A stretch of DNA of 64,000 nt from Nymphaea colorata. Lineage: Eukaryota; Streptophyta; Magnoliopsida; Nymphaeales; Nymphaeaceae. The stretch is taken from contig NC_045141.1 in assembly GCF_008831285.2 (NCBI RefSeq), forward strand, positions 16,478,106-16,542,105, read 5' to 3'. Under the pieces are notes generated by a model. The model saw nothing but the letters and a program-made list of their open reading frames with translations. It did no database searches and was not told where the DNA came from. Of this stretch, positions 48,452-59,037 are shown piece after piece (within the stretch, counting starts at the first letter, position 1; every line of letters begins with the position of its first letter). Both the position numbers and the translations under genes were made by a program.

Positions 48452-50388
48452 CTGTACAAGATGCACTAAAGTATGCATCAAAATAAATATTGGCACATTG
48501 TAAATAAAAAGAAACGTGTAACTCGTAAAAAAATTGTCCGGACTATTAGTGTTGAAGACAAAAGAATACTTGTTAAAAATAATTTTAGTCGGACAAATGA
48601 ATAGCATAACCAGAACATATCCTCATCTTAAGCCGAATTTTTCCATTTTACTGTACAACATGCAGTTTCCAGGACATAATTTATACCTCACAACTTGTTC
48701 CAGATAGAATGCTTCATATTGCATAGAATTTGCAGTTTTTTTTTTTTGTAGCCAATAAACGCGGACGGGAATGGAAACAACTAGCGGGGCTTCCATGTTT
48801 TGTCAAACACAGAATGCTCTTTTAGAAGAAAAGATCCCCATTTCTCAAAAAACACACGCACCATCCTAGAAAATGAAATCCAGCTGGTAGGTCTGATATG
48901 GAGCCTGCTATGGAGCTTCCACACTCCAATAATCAAAGCTATAGGTTAGTTTGAAACCGTGGCTTCTAACTCCATGTTATGATATAAACACACAATGTAT
49001 GTGCGTATATATGCATAGAGTAGGTTAGCTGATAAAGCATACCACATATCTTTGAACGCTTGAGCCTTGCCATCTAATGACAACGTTAAAAGAATAAAAA
49101 AGGGTTGCTTGATAAGAAGTGTTCGACCGAGGAGCAGCCTCAAGCTGAGCCTTTCTGACAACCTTCCCAGAGGTTGGAAACTTGGCATGCGTTGCTCTGC
49201 CAAGGGAAAAGGAAAGCAAAAAGAAGCACAAAGGTTGGCATCAAACACTCGTTTCCTCAGAAAGACAATAAAACGAGAACCTTTCCTGATAATCGCACAT
49301 AACTATGTAAAGGTTAACTGGAAGCCAAAATAAGGGAACAATGACATACCAATTGCAGAATTTCTAACACTTCTTTCTCCGGGAGAAGCCAATTGCAGAG
49401 ACAGAGAGTATGTGTGGCAGAGTGCAGGTCGCTGTAGCAATAAAAGCAGACCTGCAGCGGCAGCTACAGCAGCAAGAGAAGAGAAGACGCACGCGGCGCT
49501 GCCATCGACGGCACCGGATCTCTTTTTTTAGTTTCTTTCTTCCACTCCTCTCTGAGTCTCTCTGCGGCAGCTATAGTAAGAAAAGAAGAGGACGCACGCG
49601 GCGCTGCCATTATCTGCCTCTACCTCTCTCTCCTCCGTGCACTCTCTGTCTCTTGTTTCTACTCGGAACTTGAGAAACCAAAAAAGACAGGGAGCTTGGA
49701 CCCTCAGTCTGGAGTTGCGCTTAAGATGAGCGGCCGGGGAAAGCGACCGAGTTCCCATTTTGTCGTAACTGCTGGTAAATCTACAGATTCACTATGACAA
49801 TACAAAGCTACAGTTAGTACCTCGTTGTGGCCGTCTCGTTCTTGATAATCAAGGAGACATCAAAACGCCGTTTTCCCGCCGAAATGCATTCCGCAAAAAG
49901 CTTCGTGGAAATGGGATGGGATGGGTAAAGGTAGAAGCGCCTTTATGCTGACGTCTATCAATACCGATAACTTGCTATCGGCATTATGCTATGATTTTCT
50001 CTGTCATCGTGATCCAACATCCGCCGATCCGCCGCTGGGACATGCGACATGAGATGGCTCTCTGTTTCAGGCTGCCGACTCATCTTTTACACTGGGCGCA
50101 AGTGCTATTATCGGCTGGGTTGTGGCTCCAGCCTCCATTGATGGTGAAGATCATAAGTGGTCACTGGTTTGAGTGTCCAAGGCTCATTGACATGGCCCGT
50201 TGAAGAATTATATCACAGGCAGCAAGTACCTACCATTAGACCTTGTTTTTTCCTCCTTATTTTGACTTGGATATCCTTGTACTGCTAAAGAAACCTATGG
50301 CTGCGCTCGAGCCAGATTAAATACAGTCACCCCATGTTCGGGTGGGTTTAACTAGAAGATGCTCAAATCTGGATGGAGAAATTCAAAA

Positions 50389-50391
<3 letters not shown>
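48452..50391. other. Gene-free interval
   Basis: Short frames only. A block with GAAGACGCACGCGGCGCTGCCAT recurs at about 49484 and 49587 (direct duplication). The GC-richer 49.4-49.8 kb stretch looks promoter-like or 5' UTR-like, but no following exon is recognised. Confidence 0.45.

Positions 50392-50454
<63 letters not shown>
50392..50454 (+). repeat. (TA)n microsatellite
   Basis: About 31 uninterrupted TA units. Confidence 0.97.
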
Positions 50455-50455
<1 letters not shown>

Positions 50456-50865
50456 CATGCAGTGAGTTTTGTGAGAAGAAGAGATAAACCTTAAAGAAAA
50501 TCAGCTCCTGTTGATCTTCCAAAAATTGAGCTGCGAGAGAGCTTCAAAAAGGTAAGTTTAACTCGTTTGGGTAAACGACCAGCACTATTGGCAATGTGCA
50601 ACTTCTAGGAATGATCCAACGTTTTGTATGTTAAACAACAGTTATCGGCTCGCCCGAGTTATATGAAGAGATCGTATTTTGACCTCTAAGAACACCATTC
50701 CTTTTAAGACATGATGGTGAGAGGAAAGCACTTTGAGATTTTTCTTTTGATTTCTGATAGTGTCCACCTGATCCTACTTCCCACGTCTTTAGAGTGTCCA
50801 TATCCAAAAAGCTAAGTAATTTTTGAAAAGTAAATATATTATGCTACCCTTGTCTTGTTCTACGA

Positions 50866-51000
50866 TAAGGTTGAAACAACCATTTTAAAGATATTCAAGG
50901 AAAGAATCCCAACAACATCAATCAAAATTAATGATTAAAAAAAAATCTTTTCACAAAAATCAGATTTAGTTTCCTATATTTATTGTTGCCAAGATTATAG
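50866..51000 (+). mobile_element. Partial LTR copy adjoining the TRIM-like element
   Basis: This stretch (GATAAGGTTGAAACAACCATT ... GCCAAGATTATAG) matches the first half of the LTRs of the element that starts at 51001, including AAGGAAAGAATCCCA, AAAATTAATGAT and CAGATTTAGTTTC. It ends abruptly where the next LTR begins, as if one element had inserted into, or recombined with, another copy. Confidence 0.7.
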
Positions 51001-51812
51001 TGTTAAAGATAAGGTTGAAAGACAACCATTTTAGAGAAATTAAGGAAAGAATCTAATAAGATCAATCAAAATTAATGATAAAGGGAAAAAAATCTTTCCA
51101 CAAAAAATCAAATTTAGTTTCCCTTGTTTATCGTTGTGAACTTTAACTATTTAAACTCTTTCTATGCATTATGTAACCAACACTCATGGTGACCTTCTAT
51201 AGTGAAAAACTATGCACGTTTAATGAAAAAAATCTTTTCATTGTTGGTTTTTATTTGTTTTTCTTACTTGGTATCAAAGCATGATGCTTGAATAATAAGA
51301 ATGAAGCTCATAGATGACTTGCAGATGACCAAATACATCGATGCCTTCTTCACCAAAGCGAAGAATCGATCTTATGAAGAAAATCTTGAGGAATCAAACT
51401 TGGGTTTTTCGAATCGCTGACAAAGCACGATCTACCTTTACAAAAACTTCATGAAGCAAATTTGGGCTCGCCGAATCACTGCCAAAGAAACGACATGATC
51501 ACCTTTTACAAAGTTTTGTAGCAAACTTGGACTTTTAGATCCATCATCCAATTTGAGAAAGGATGTTAACGATAAAGTTGAAAAACAACCATTCTAAAGA
51601 TATTCAAGGAAAGAATCCCAGCAAGATCATTCAAAATTAATGATAAAAGAAAAAGAAAATCTTTTCACAAAAATCAGATTTAGTTTCTCAAGTTTATCGT
51701 TGCCAAGATTATAGGAACTTCAACGCCAAGATTATAGGAACTTCAACAATTTTAACCAACACTCATGGTGGCTTTTCATGGTGACAAACCATGCACGTTT
51801 AATAAAAGACAT
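51001..51812 (+). mobile_element. TRIM-like miniature LTR retrotransposon
   Basis: The left LTR begins TGTTAAAGATAAGGTTGAA at 51001 and runs to about 51265. A primer-binding site follows (TTGGTATCAAAGC, 51268-51280; initiator-Met tRNA type). The internal part is only about 280 bases and has no long frame; it contains a tandem pair of about 70 bases (AACTTGGGTTTTTCGAATCG / AATTTGGGCTCGCCGAATCA). A polypurine-like tract (GAGAAAGGA, 51555-51563) precedes the right LTR (TGTTAACGATAAAGTTGAA, 51564 to about 51812). Shared LTR blocks include CACAAAAA.TCA.ATTTAGTTTC, ACCAACACTCATGGTG and ATGCACGTTTAAT. LTR divergence is visible, so the element is not recent. Size and lack of coding capacity fit the TRIM class; exact right end and target duplication are not fixed. 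Confidence 0.78.
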
Positions 51813-52501
51813 TAAACCCATATATACAACCCACCATTTGATGAACAAAAGGTATCACAAGTTTTTGCATCTGCCAAAAGGAAAAATGTTTGAAATAAAT
51901 ATTAAAGGAAAAAGACAAACGCTTACACCAACAAAGCAGTGGCGGAGCCACATGGTGGCTAGTGTGAGCATTTGTCACCCTAACCTTACAAACTTCACTT
52001 ATTTTGATGTTAATATTTTCATATATTACCACCAAAACTTTGATGCGTAAAGTACTTGGGTGACAAGGCAACTTATATTTAAAGGGATATGAGATTTGAA
52101 TTCTATGGTCGCAGTCACCCTCTAGCATGTTACTTTTTTGAGTTGTAAATGATAGTAAGCGCAACACACAGATGATGCGTCTACTAGACCTCATAATGTT
52201 AGGGTATGATTTAATTTAAAATTTTCACATTGCAGGTTTTTCCACAAGTAAATATTAAAAGAAAACAAAACTTACAATGATATCAACATCCGTATTAGAG
52301 GCATATGATTATATGAAATGATACGTAAGATAGTGCTGTATCAGCCCCGTTGAATTGAGGGTGAATTTGTTTATTTTTCACTATGTTCATTTAAGAACAG
52401 ACTTTAAAAACTAAAGCAAATGAAAAAAAAAGAATTGAAAAAATTGGCATTCACTTGCCCACCACCAACTTACACGGCCCTCCTTCAATGATCTAAAAAT
52501 A
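51813..52501. other. Interval between TRIM-like element and foldback element
   Basis: Only short frames, with no true domain. It is AT-rich and may contain further transposon-derived sequence, but no boundary can be fixed. Confidence 0.4.
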
Positions 52502-52679
52502 TTCATCCATGAATAAAGAAATATTTGATGTGATTCATTCCCAGTCTCACATATTTGGTCCGGAAACGGTCAATGATGTATAGTTGGCACATCCACCTGG
52601 AGGGCAAATTGCTGTTTTTCAATTGTTGGTTTGCTTGCCTCTTCTTTTGACACATGGGTACATACACAAGTGCAGTATC

Positions 52680-53036
52680 ACCAAATTAGCGACGGTTCTT
52701 TCCACCCTGTTTTGGGTGAGCAAGGTTTAAATGCTGCGTCTCGTCACGACTCCTGTTCGGAGGAGCCTATAGGTTGCACGTCAACTCGCTCTCGGGGTCG
52801 CTAAAGACAGTGTTTTCGTTCAACACTTGCCCGGCTGCATTGGTGAAGAGAAGGATAAAAGAATGAGTCCAATCCGATTCCATTAACGCCTTAGCGACAT
52901 CGAAAAGCGGGCGTTGCGTATCCATTTCGGTTAAAATTTCGGGAGCTCACCGTAATTGAATCCTCCCAGGAAGGCGTTTGCGGTGGGCTCGTGCTGCTGC
53001 TGCAACTGCAACTCGGCAAGCAAAGCATCCCTCGAC
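52680..53036 (-). pseudogene. Captured host-gene piece in the left foldback arm
   Basis: This is the inverted copy of the fragment described at 53461-53821. Exon-like piece 1 (53036-52951) is six bases longer because of an extra TTGCAG-type unit in the Gln run. Piece 2 starts at 52834 and contains a stop (CNL then TAG) and changes in the Arg-rich part. It is therefore more decayed than the right-arm copy. Confidence 0.6.
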
Positions 53037-53460
53037 CTGCGGACCACCAAGCAGAAAGCACGGGGTTAAGAGGAGGAAGCAGGAGCAAAGCAATCAGGGA
53101 GGAAAGAAATGAAGGGAGGAAGGGGTGCAATACCGTTTTCTGAAATCGGGCAATAAAGAGTTGGACGCTTAGTATTATTTCCAAGCAAACCATCTGGAGG
53201 GCAACATGCTGCTTTTCAATTGTTGGTTTGCTTGCTTCTCTTTTGACACATGAATACATACAAAAGTGCGCAGTATCACCAAATTACCGATGGTTCTTTC
53301 CACTCTGTTTTGGATGAACTTGGTTTGCCTGGAAATAATACTACGCGTCCAACTCTTTATTGCTCGATTTCAGAAAATGGTATTGCACCCATTCCTCCCT
53401 GATTGCTTTGCTCCTGCTTCCTCTTCTTTAACCCTGTGCTTTCTGCTTGGTGGTCCGCAG

Positions 53461-53821
53461 GTCGAGGGATGCGTTGCTTGCCGAGTTGCAGCAGCAGCAC
53501 GAGCCCACCGCAAACGCCTTCCTGGGAGGATTCAATTATGGTGAGCTCCCGAAATTTTAACCGAAATGGATACGCAACGCCCGCTTTTCGATTTCGCTAA
53601 GGCGTTACTTAAGGGAATCGGATTGGACTCATTCTTTTATCCTTCTCTTCACCAATGCAGCCGGGCAAGTGTTGAACGGAAACACTGTCTTTAGCGACCC
53701 CGAGAGCGAGTTGACGTGCAACCTAGCGGCTCCCCGAAAGAGGAGCCGTGACGAGACGCAGCATTTATTTAAACCTTGCTCATCCAAAACAGGGTGGAAA
53801 GAACCGTCGGTAATTTGGTGA
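53461..53821 (+). pseudogene. Captured host-gene piece in the right foldback arm, two exon-like blocks
   Basis: Block 1 (53461-53540) follows a good acceptor (TGGTCCGCAG) and ends at a good donor (TTATG|GTGAGC): SRDALLAELQQQHEPTANAF then LGGFNY. Block 2 (53661-53821) follows ACCAATGCAG: AGQVLNGNTVFSDPESELTC then NLAAPRKRSRDETQHL and a stop at 53821. The phase of the intron between them (phase 1) is correct on both sides. A Gln-rich start followed by a short basic RKRSRDE-type motif resembles the N-terminal part of plant S-ribonuclease-binding/BOI-type RING E3 ligases, but no RING is present and the match is from memory. The fragment lacks a start codon and a C-terminal domain. Confidence 0.55.
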
Positions 53822-54194
53822 TACTGCACTTTTGTATGTATTCATGTGTCAAAAGAAGAAACAAGCAAACCAACAATTGAAAAGCCGCATTTTGCCCTCC
53901 AGATGGATGTGCCAATGGAAGGGTGACAAGAAGGAATATCAATGGATAGAGAATGGCAATGCATCAAAGGGTAACAACAAGGAATAACAATCGATAGAGA
54001 CTGGGAATGAATAAAAGATTAATCACATCATACATTTCTTTATTCAAGGATGAAACAGAAGTTTACAACCATAAATGAGTGAAAAAATATGTGCAATTAC
54101 AGTGAAGTCGGACTAATGCATGTTGGCCTTCTCTCAACGGAGATTACAGGAACACAAGAAGTTAAATTAACCCCCTTGTTTTACAGTGTTATCT

Positions 54195-55741
54195 TCACCT
54201 CCGACTGCTCATGAGCTTGCGCCTCTTTGCTTCCTTCCTCTCCCGTTCTCTCCTCTCTTCCTCTTCAATGAGGGCAAGTTCCCTCTCGTCTTCCTCTTTT
54301 GCAATCCTTGCGCTAAAGACCCAAAAGAGAAAATGAATTCATCAATCTGATGGAGAAATTTATCAATCTCAACTTGCAGATTGCAGATCTTGCAAACAAA
54401 ACATGTGTTCTTAACTTTTCTGATTTCTCTCAAAACCATCGCGAGTCCAAGTCCTACACCATCAGGTAAACAAATCAAAAAATCGGGAAACTACTTTTAC
54501 ATCAATAAAACCTTACAGGCTTCCTTTTTTGCATAATTGGAAAGATCAAGTACATGACAACAAACAAGGTCAGAAGTTCAAGATAAAACGAGCAAGTGAT
54601 TACCTTGGCCTTTCCTCTGCTTGAATGCGTCTGAAATCTACCTCCATGTCACTGTCATCTTCGTCCATCCCTCTATATCTATTAGGATCATACCTGTACA
54701 AGATCCGTGAAAACCACCGAGTAACAGGTCAGCCAAATACATTGTCAACCCATTTTTAAAATTTATGATGATTCAAAATTATGAATTGATAATGCGATAC
54801 AGACTTGGCTGATCAGACCAGTATCAATGCCCAAGCTCCAGGACAGGCTTATTCTTTTCATGGAAGCAACTTAAAGAGGTTTGATTTTTAAAGTAATATA
54901 AAAGCAAATACCTGAACATTTGCCTAATCAAACTTCGGTAATCCCCTCCACTCCCTTCGTCATCAGAATGTTCATCTGCAGGCCTCTTCTTTGGCCGTTT
55001 GGTGCTTGTAGGCCAAGAAGGGAGTTGCTTTTGAGGGTTCCCATTCTACAAGAAAAATACAGTTAGATGAGAGAGATAGAAAGACAGAGACAGAGAGAAG
55101 CTAAAGCCATCTATGCAGAGGAATATAACAGAATAGTTACCCACACCTTTATGTAAGTTACATATCTATCTAACAAGATCATGACATGCAAGAGAACACA
55201 AGTCACAGGCACATTTGCAGTTGTATTCTGCTGCCACATAAAATTAACATCCTTTCTCCATAAAATCTTCCACAATTTTGCACTATGCACATATCTCCAA
55301 AGAAGTGAATAAATGACAGCACCCGAACTGTTTATTCTGAGGTCTGAAAATTAATTTAAAGTTTCCAGGAATATAAACAAAAGACAAGAAGGAAACAGTT
55401 GTTTTCAGGTTTGTTCGAAATGGAATACCAACAACTAACTAAGCAGGAAATGGCAATCCTTAGGGCTTCCTCTGACCAGCTATATAAGTTTTCGGAAGAA
55501 GGCAGGACAAATGCACTAGAAGACTGTATAAAATCTAGGTGCTTAAGCCTAGTAGCAGTAGTCACGGCATCTCCATAATCTTATTGCATCAAAATGCACT
55601 TAAGAAGTAAACCAGTGAAGCATTTAAGAAAACTCCTTATGAGAGGGAGAAAAAATGCAGTCATGGAATGCAATTAAATATAAGTTACTAGGTAAGGTTT
55701 AGAAACAAATTATGTGCATATATACATGCAAGCATGAGCAT

Positions 55742-55774
<33 letters not shown>

Positions 55775-58700
55775 GAGAGGGTGGTAAGGAAGAGAGGAGA
55801 GAGAGTCAGAGAACCTGTTTTCCTATTACTTTTGGGTGTTGGGTTGTAGGCAACGGTCGTTGAGAAGTCATTTTAGGAGTTGCATGCTCAGCCTTTTCTG
55901 CTCTATGTATTGCTTTTGAACCACCACCTGCTGCTTTGGTAAGGGTGTCTTTGGTGCACTAACAGAAGGCTTATGCTTATTTGTAGCACTAATAGCCTTC
56001 CTGTGGTCCAATGTAGCACCACGCAACTTTTGACCTGGCACTTTTGTTCCAATGGGCCGGCCAAGTCCATTCCCTCCATTACCAGCGGGAAGCTTCCCAG
56101 GTTCACCTTTCCTTGCATTACCAGCAGGAAGCTTCCTAAGTTCACCATATCCTGCATTACCAGCAGGAAGCTTCCCAGGTTCACCATTTCCTGCTGCTAT
56201 CTTCCTAGGTTCACCATTTCCTGCATTACCAGCAGGAAGCTTCCCAGGTTCACCATTTCCTGTTGCTATCTTCCTAGGTTCACCATTTCCTGCATTACAA
56301 GCAGGAAGCTTCCTATGTCCACCATTTCCTGCATTGCCAGCAGGAGGCTTCCTAGGTTCACCATTGCCAGAAATACTAGCAGGAATTTTCCTAGTCCCAC
56401 CAGATGATTTAAGGTTGCTCGCAGGAGCACCTTTTTCTGCGCCAAAGTGAAGTGGAAGCCTACCAGCTGAAACTGTTTCTTGGTTACCATGGACAGCACG
56501 CAGTGCGTTCGCAGGCTTGCTCAGTGATGGCTTTCGATTGGCAGTCACTTGGCTTGACCAAGCATCTTAGACATCAGAGTAACTTAAATAAATCCTCCTG
56601 GTGAAAATATATAAGAAAGAATAAACTCAAAGATAGTGGACACAACGTCACTATCAACACACCAAAAGTAGGAAGCACTTTTGGTTGAGGGATGGGATCC
56701 TTTGCAGGTGCAGGAAATTCTGCATCTCCTGACAACAGGAATGAATAATCTCTGGCTTCTTTAAGTTTCTGTGTTTTCAGCTTGGTCTGCAAGCACAGAG
56801 CAATCCTCTTCAAGGTAAAATTTACATATCGTTGTAGGCAAGTCCTTTTTGACCACCATACCTTGTCAACAGGCTTAGGTGGTGGCCTACTTTCAGTAGA
56901 TCTTCTATGTGCATTTGCCATGCTATGGACATTCTTGTTTTGCTGCTGGAAACATTCAGTAGGTGAGTCAGCAGGACAGTTACATGCAAACTAATGATCA
57001 CACTCACCCATTCATACCTGTGAAGCAGCCTTTGATCCACTGATTGTAATGTGATGTAAATCCAGCATACCACGCCTTTCTTCTATCACTCTTTTTGCAA
57101 CAACAGGCTGAGAAGGCCCAAAGAAAGAACCAAAGCTGCAAAATAGAACAGTCATCAGTTTGGAACTTAAAATAAAATAATCATTACAAACTATTTCTTA
57201 ATGTCAAAATTGATAGAAAGAAACCAATACTCAGCATGATAAAGGTTTTATCACAAAGTTCTGATTATCAATTTTAATAAATTATGAAATTTTTATATTC
57301 ACAAATCACAAGCCTTAAGCCCAGCCTATTTAGGGAGTACTAAATGCAAGTTATGGCAATTGGTTCATACCATCATACAGTGATACTTTTTATTTAGACT
57401 ATCTATCTCACAGGACTAAAGATGAGAGAACAACATTTTGGTGAAATTGCATACCACGCATTATACATAAGGTGGTATAATATGGTAGTAAAAATTAGGT
57501 ATCCACATGGTCTATGCATACACTATGCATTTCATCAAATTGCAGAAGCAAGAATCAAGTGTGAAGTGCAAGCTGCGGAACATCTTCTTGCATAGTCCAA
57601 TCAAGTCCCATCACAAGGGAACAGCGAGATCTGTTAGGGTCCATCTCATTTGTATCCAAGAATGCCCCTTCTGAAAATAAATCATGTAAGATCTGTCCAT
57701 ACTCCAATTGTGGAAATTAAGCTTATGATGATATGCAAAATTCAATGCCCCAATATGCTGATGGTGTTGCTTGCTTATATAAAGGAAAAGGAACTACAAA
57801 CATGAAATTATTATTTCTGTCCAGATGAGAGAAAAACAATCCTCTGAAGACAACAAGACTTTGAAATACCTTTCTGTCACACAGCTATGGAAAGAGGGTC
57901 ATAAGGCTGCAAATTACCTGGTTAGGTATGTCAGCTTCAAGCCTGTTTGGCCTTTGTGGCACAGGGTACATACCTGCATTGAATTCTAGGGTTCCTCCAG
58001 AGACCTCCTCATAGGCAAGGTAAGCGCACCCTGGAGTTTTCCTCGATAGACAAACAAAACGAGAAGTGGAAGATGAAAAGCATAGCTGGTTATAACTTAT
58101 ATGTGTTGTCTAATTGTATGTACATGAATAAGAGCGGATGTTTTATTTCTCATAAATGTCTCCATTTTCTGGTCTGGTGTAATTGTTTTTACTGAGAATG
58201 TTCCAGTCAGAATCCCAAAAAGGAGACACCTTTGATTCCTCAGGATAAAATGTACAATGGAACAGATAACATCTTTTATATGTACATTGTGCAGTCAACA
58301 TGCACATCCTAGGCTGGCAAGTCCAACAGAAGAAAAAATTTGGCAGTTCATTCACAATTTTAATGTACAAAAAGGTCTTTGGGCTTCTGCATTTAACCTC
58401 TTTACAAAAATGAAACATGAACTAATATAAGTTACCAAAGCATACAGTTTAAATTGCAGATCCACAAGCCCAACATTTTTGACAGATCCTACATGAAAGA
58501 TGACGGGGTACCAATTTAACATGGAGAAAGAAATATAAAAGAATGATATTCACATTTCACTGTAAATCCATGTGCATTAGCCAGCAAGCAACATATAAGG
58601 GTTTCAAGAAACGCAGAGATGCCAAAACAAGTGCAAGATATTCACCACACAAGAATGTTAGTTGGCTAGACTAAGATCAGTCCTCCACCATGCAAGCCAA

Positions 58701-59037
58701 CTTCAAAATATACAAATGAAAGAAAAGAAGATGGCACATTTCAGAAGCACAAAAAGGGCCATGGGTGATACCTATCTCTGGAAGATGATTTCTTCTCTTT
58801 GGCTGATACCAAAACCAAGTCATTCTCCTTTTTCATTTTCTGCCTTACAATTTCCTTCAGCTTTTGTCTCCTTTCCAAATATTCCAACTGGTCCTTGGTG
58901 AGCTGTGGATCTTCTTCCTCATTATTTTCATCTTTATATGCCGCTTCTTCTTCTTCCTCTTCATACTGGTCATTGTCTTTGTACTGTTCATCTTCTTCAT
59001 ATTCATCCAACTCTCTATCACTCTCTGCAACGAACAT
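54195..59037 (-). CDS. SPT2: SPT2-like chromatin protein (two apparent frame breaks; 5' end not fixed)
   Basis: SPT2 is a nuclear histone H3-H4-binding protein linked to transcription. Exons on the minus strand: about 59022-58772 (acidic: SDRELDEYEEDEQY, then LTKDQLEYLERRQKLKEIV), 57136-57018, 56945-56862, 56786-56663, 56565-55815, 55045-54912, 54693-54604, 54312-54195. The C-terminal SPT2 domain is clear: KRPKKRPADEHSDDE, GDYRSLIRQMF, RYDPNRYRGMDEDDSDMEVD, RRIQAEERPRSARIAKEEDE, ending RRKLMSSRR. The ATG at 59037 may be intronic, since GTTGCAG lies just before SDREL; an upstream exon is likely. Exon phases fail at two places: one extra base in a T run at 57118-57123, and one missing base in exon 5 near 55890. 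Each is fixed in frame by a single base. This is either assembly error or a true pseudogene. Confidence 0.82.
56070..56380 (-). repeat. In-frame GNGEPRK/LPAGNA tandem repeats in SPT2 exon 5
   Basis: The central part of the SPT2 protein has eight to nine units of the form GNGEPxKLPAGNA (13 residues, 39 bases), some shortened to GNGEPRKIAT/A (10 residues, 30 bases). The long and short units alternate twice, giving a 69-base higher-order repeat. All are in frame. The segment is basic, Gly/Asn-rich and probably disordered. Confidence 0.9.
57800..57990 (+). mobile_element. Possible RNase H-like remnant of a LINE-type element in the large SPT2 intron
   Basis: On the plus strand the frame reads SVTQLWKEGHKAANYLVRYV. 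This resembles the end of plant LINE/RNase H-like domains, where the pattern W-R-E-G-N-x-x-A-D-x-L-A recurs. Sequence on either side has stops in this frame and no reverse transcriptase motif is visible. It lies in the 1.6-kb intron between SPT2 exons, in opposite orientation to the gene. Confidence 0.35.

Larger units (their letters stand above)
52502..54054. mobile_element. Foldback (long inverted repeat) element with captured gene pieces
   Basis: The two ends are inverted copies (left TTCATCCATGAATAAAGAAAT; right ATTTCTTTATTCAAGGATGAA). Two long arms, about 52584-53189 and about 53321-53917, are inverted copies of each other with few changes. The spacer (53190-53320) is itself a further direct copy of the outer 130 bases of the left arm (CTGGAGGGCAA.. 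to CACTCTGTTTTGGATGA). Next to the right arm is a short direct duplication (GGGT.ACAA.AAGGAAT, 53930-54010). No transposase is present. A transcript across it would fold into a hairpin with a stem of about 600 bases. Confidence 0.82.

Noticed and set aside
49727-49797. Start of a histone H4-like protein (MSGRGK)
   Set aside because: Only the first six residues agree; the frame then diverges and stops after about 23 codons.
52891-53600. Two similar proteins encoded on opposite strands, containing NPVLSAWWSAGRGM
   Set aside because: They read across the captured intron and out of phase with the exon-like blocks; the inverted repeat explains why they appear twice.
55973-56450. Plus-strand frames rich in SRKLPRFTIS and LPAGSFPGSPF
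   Set aside because: Antisense reading of the SPT2 in-frame repeats; periodicity alone keeps the frame open.
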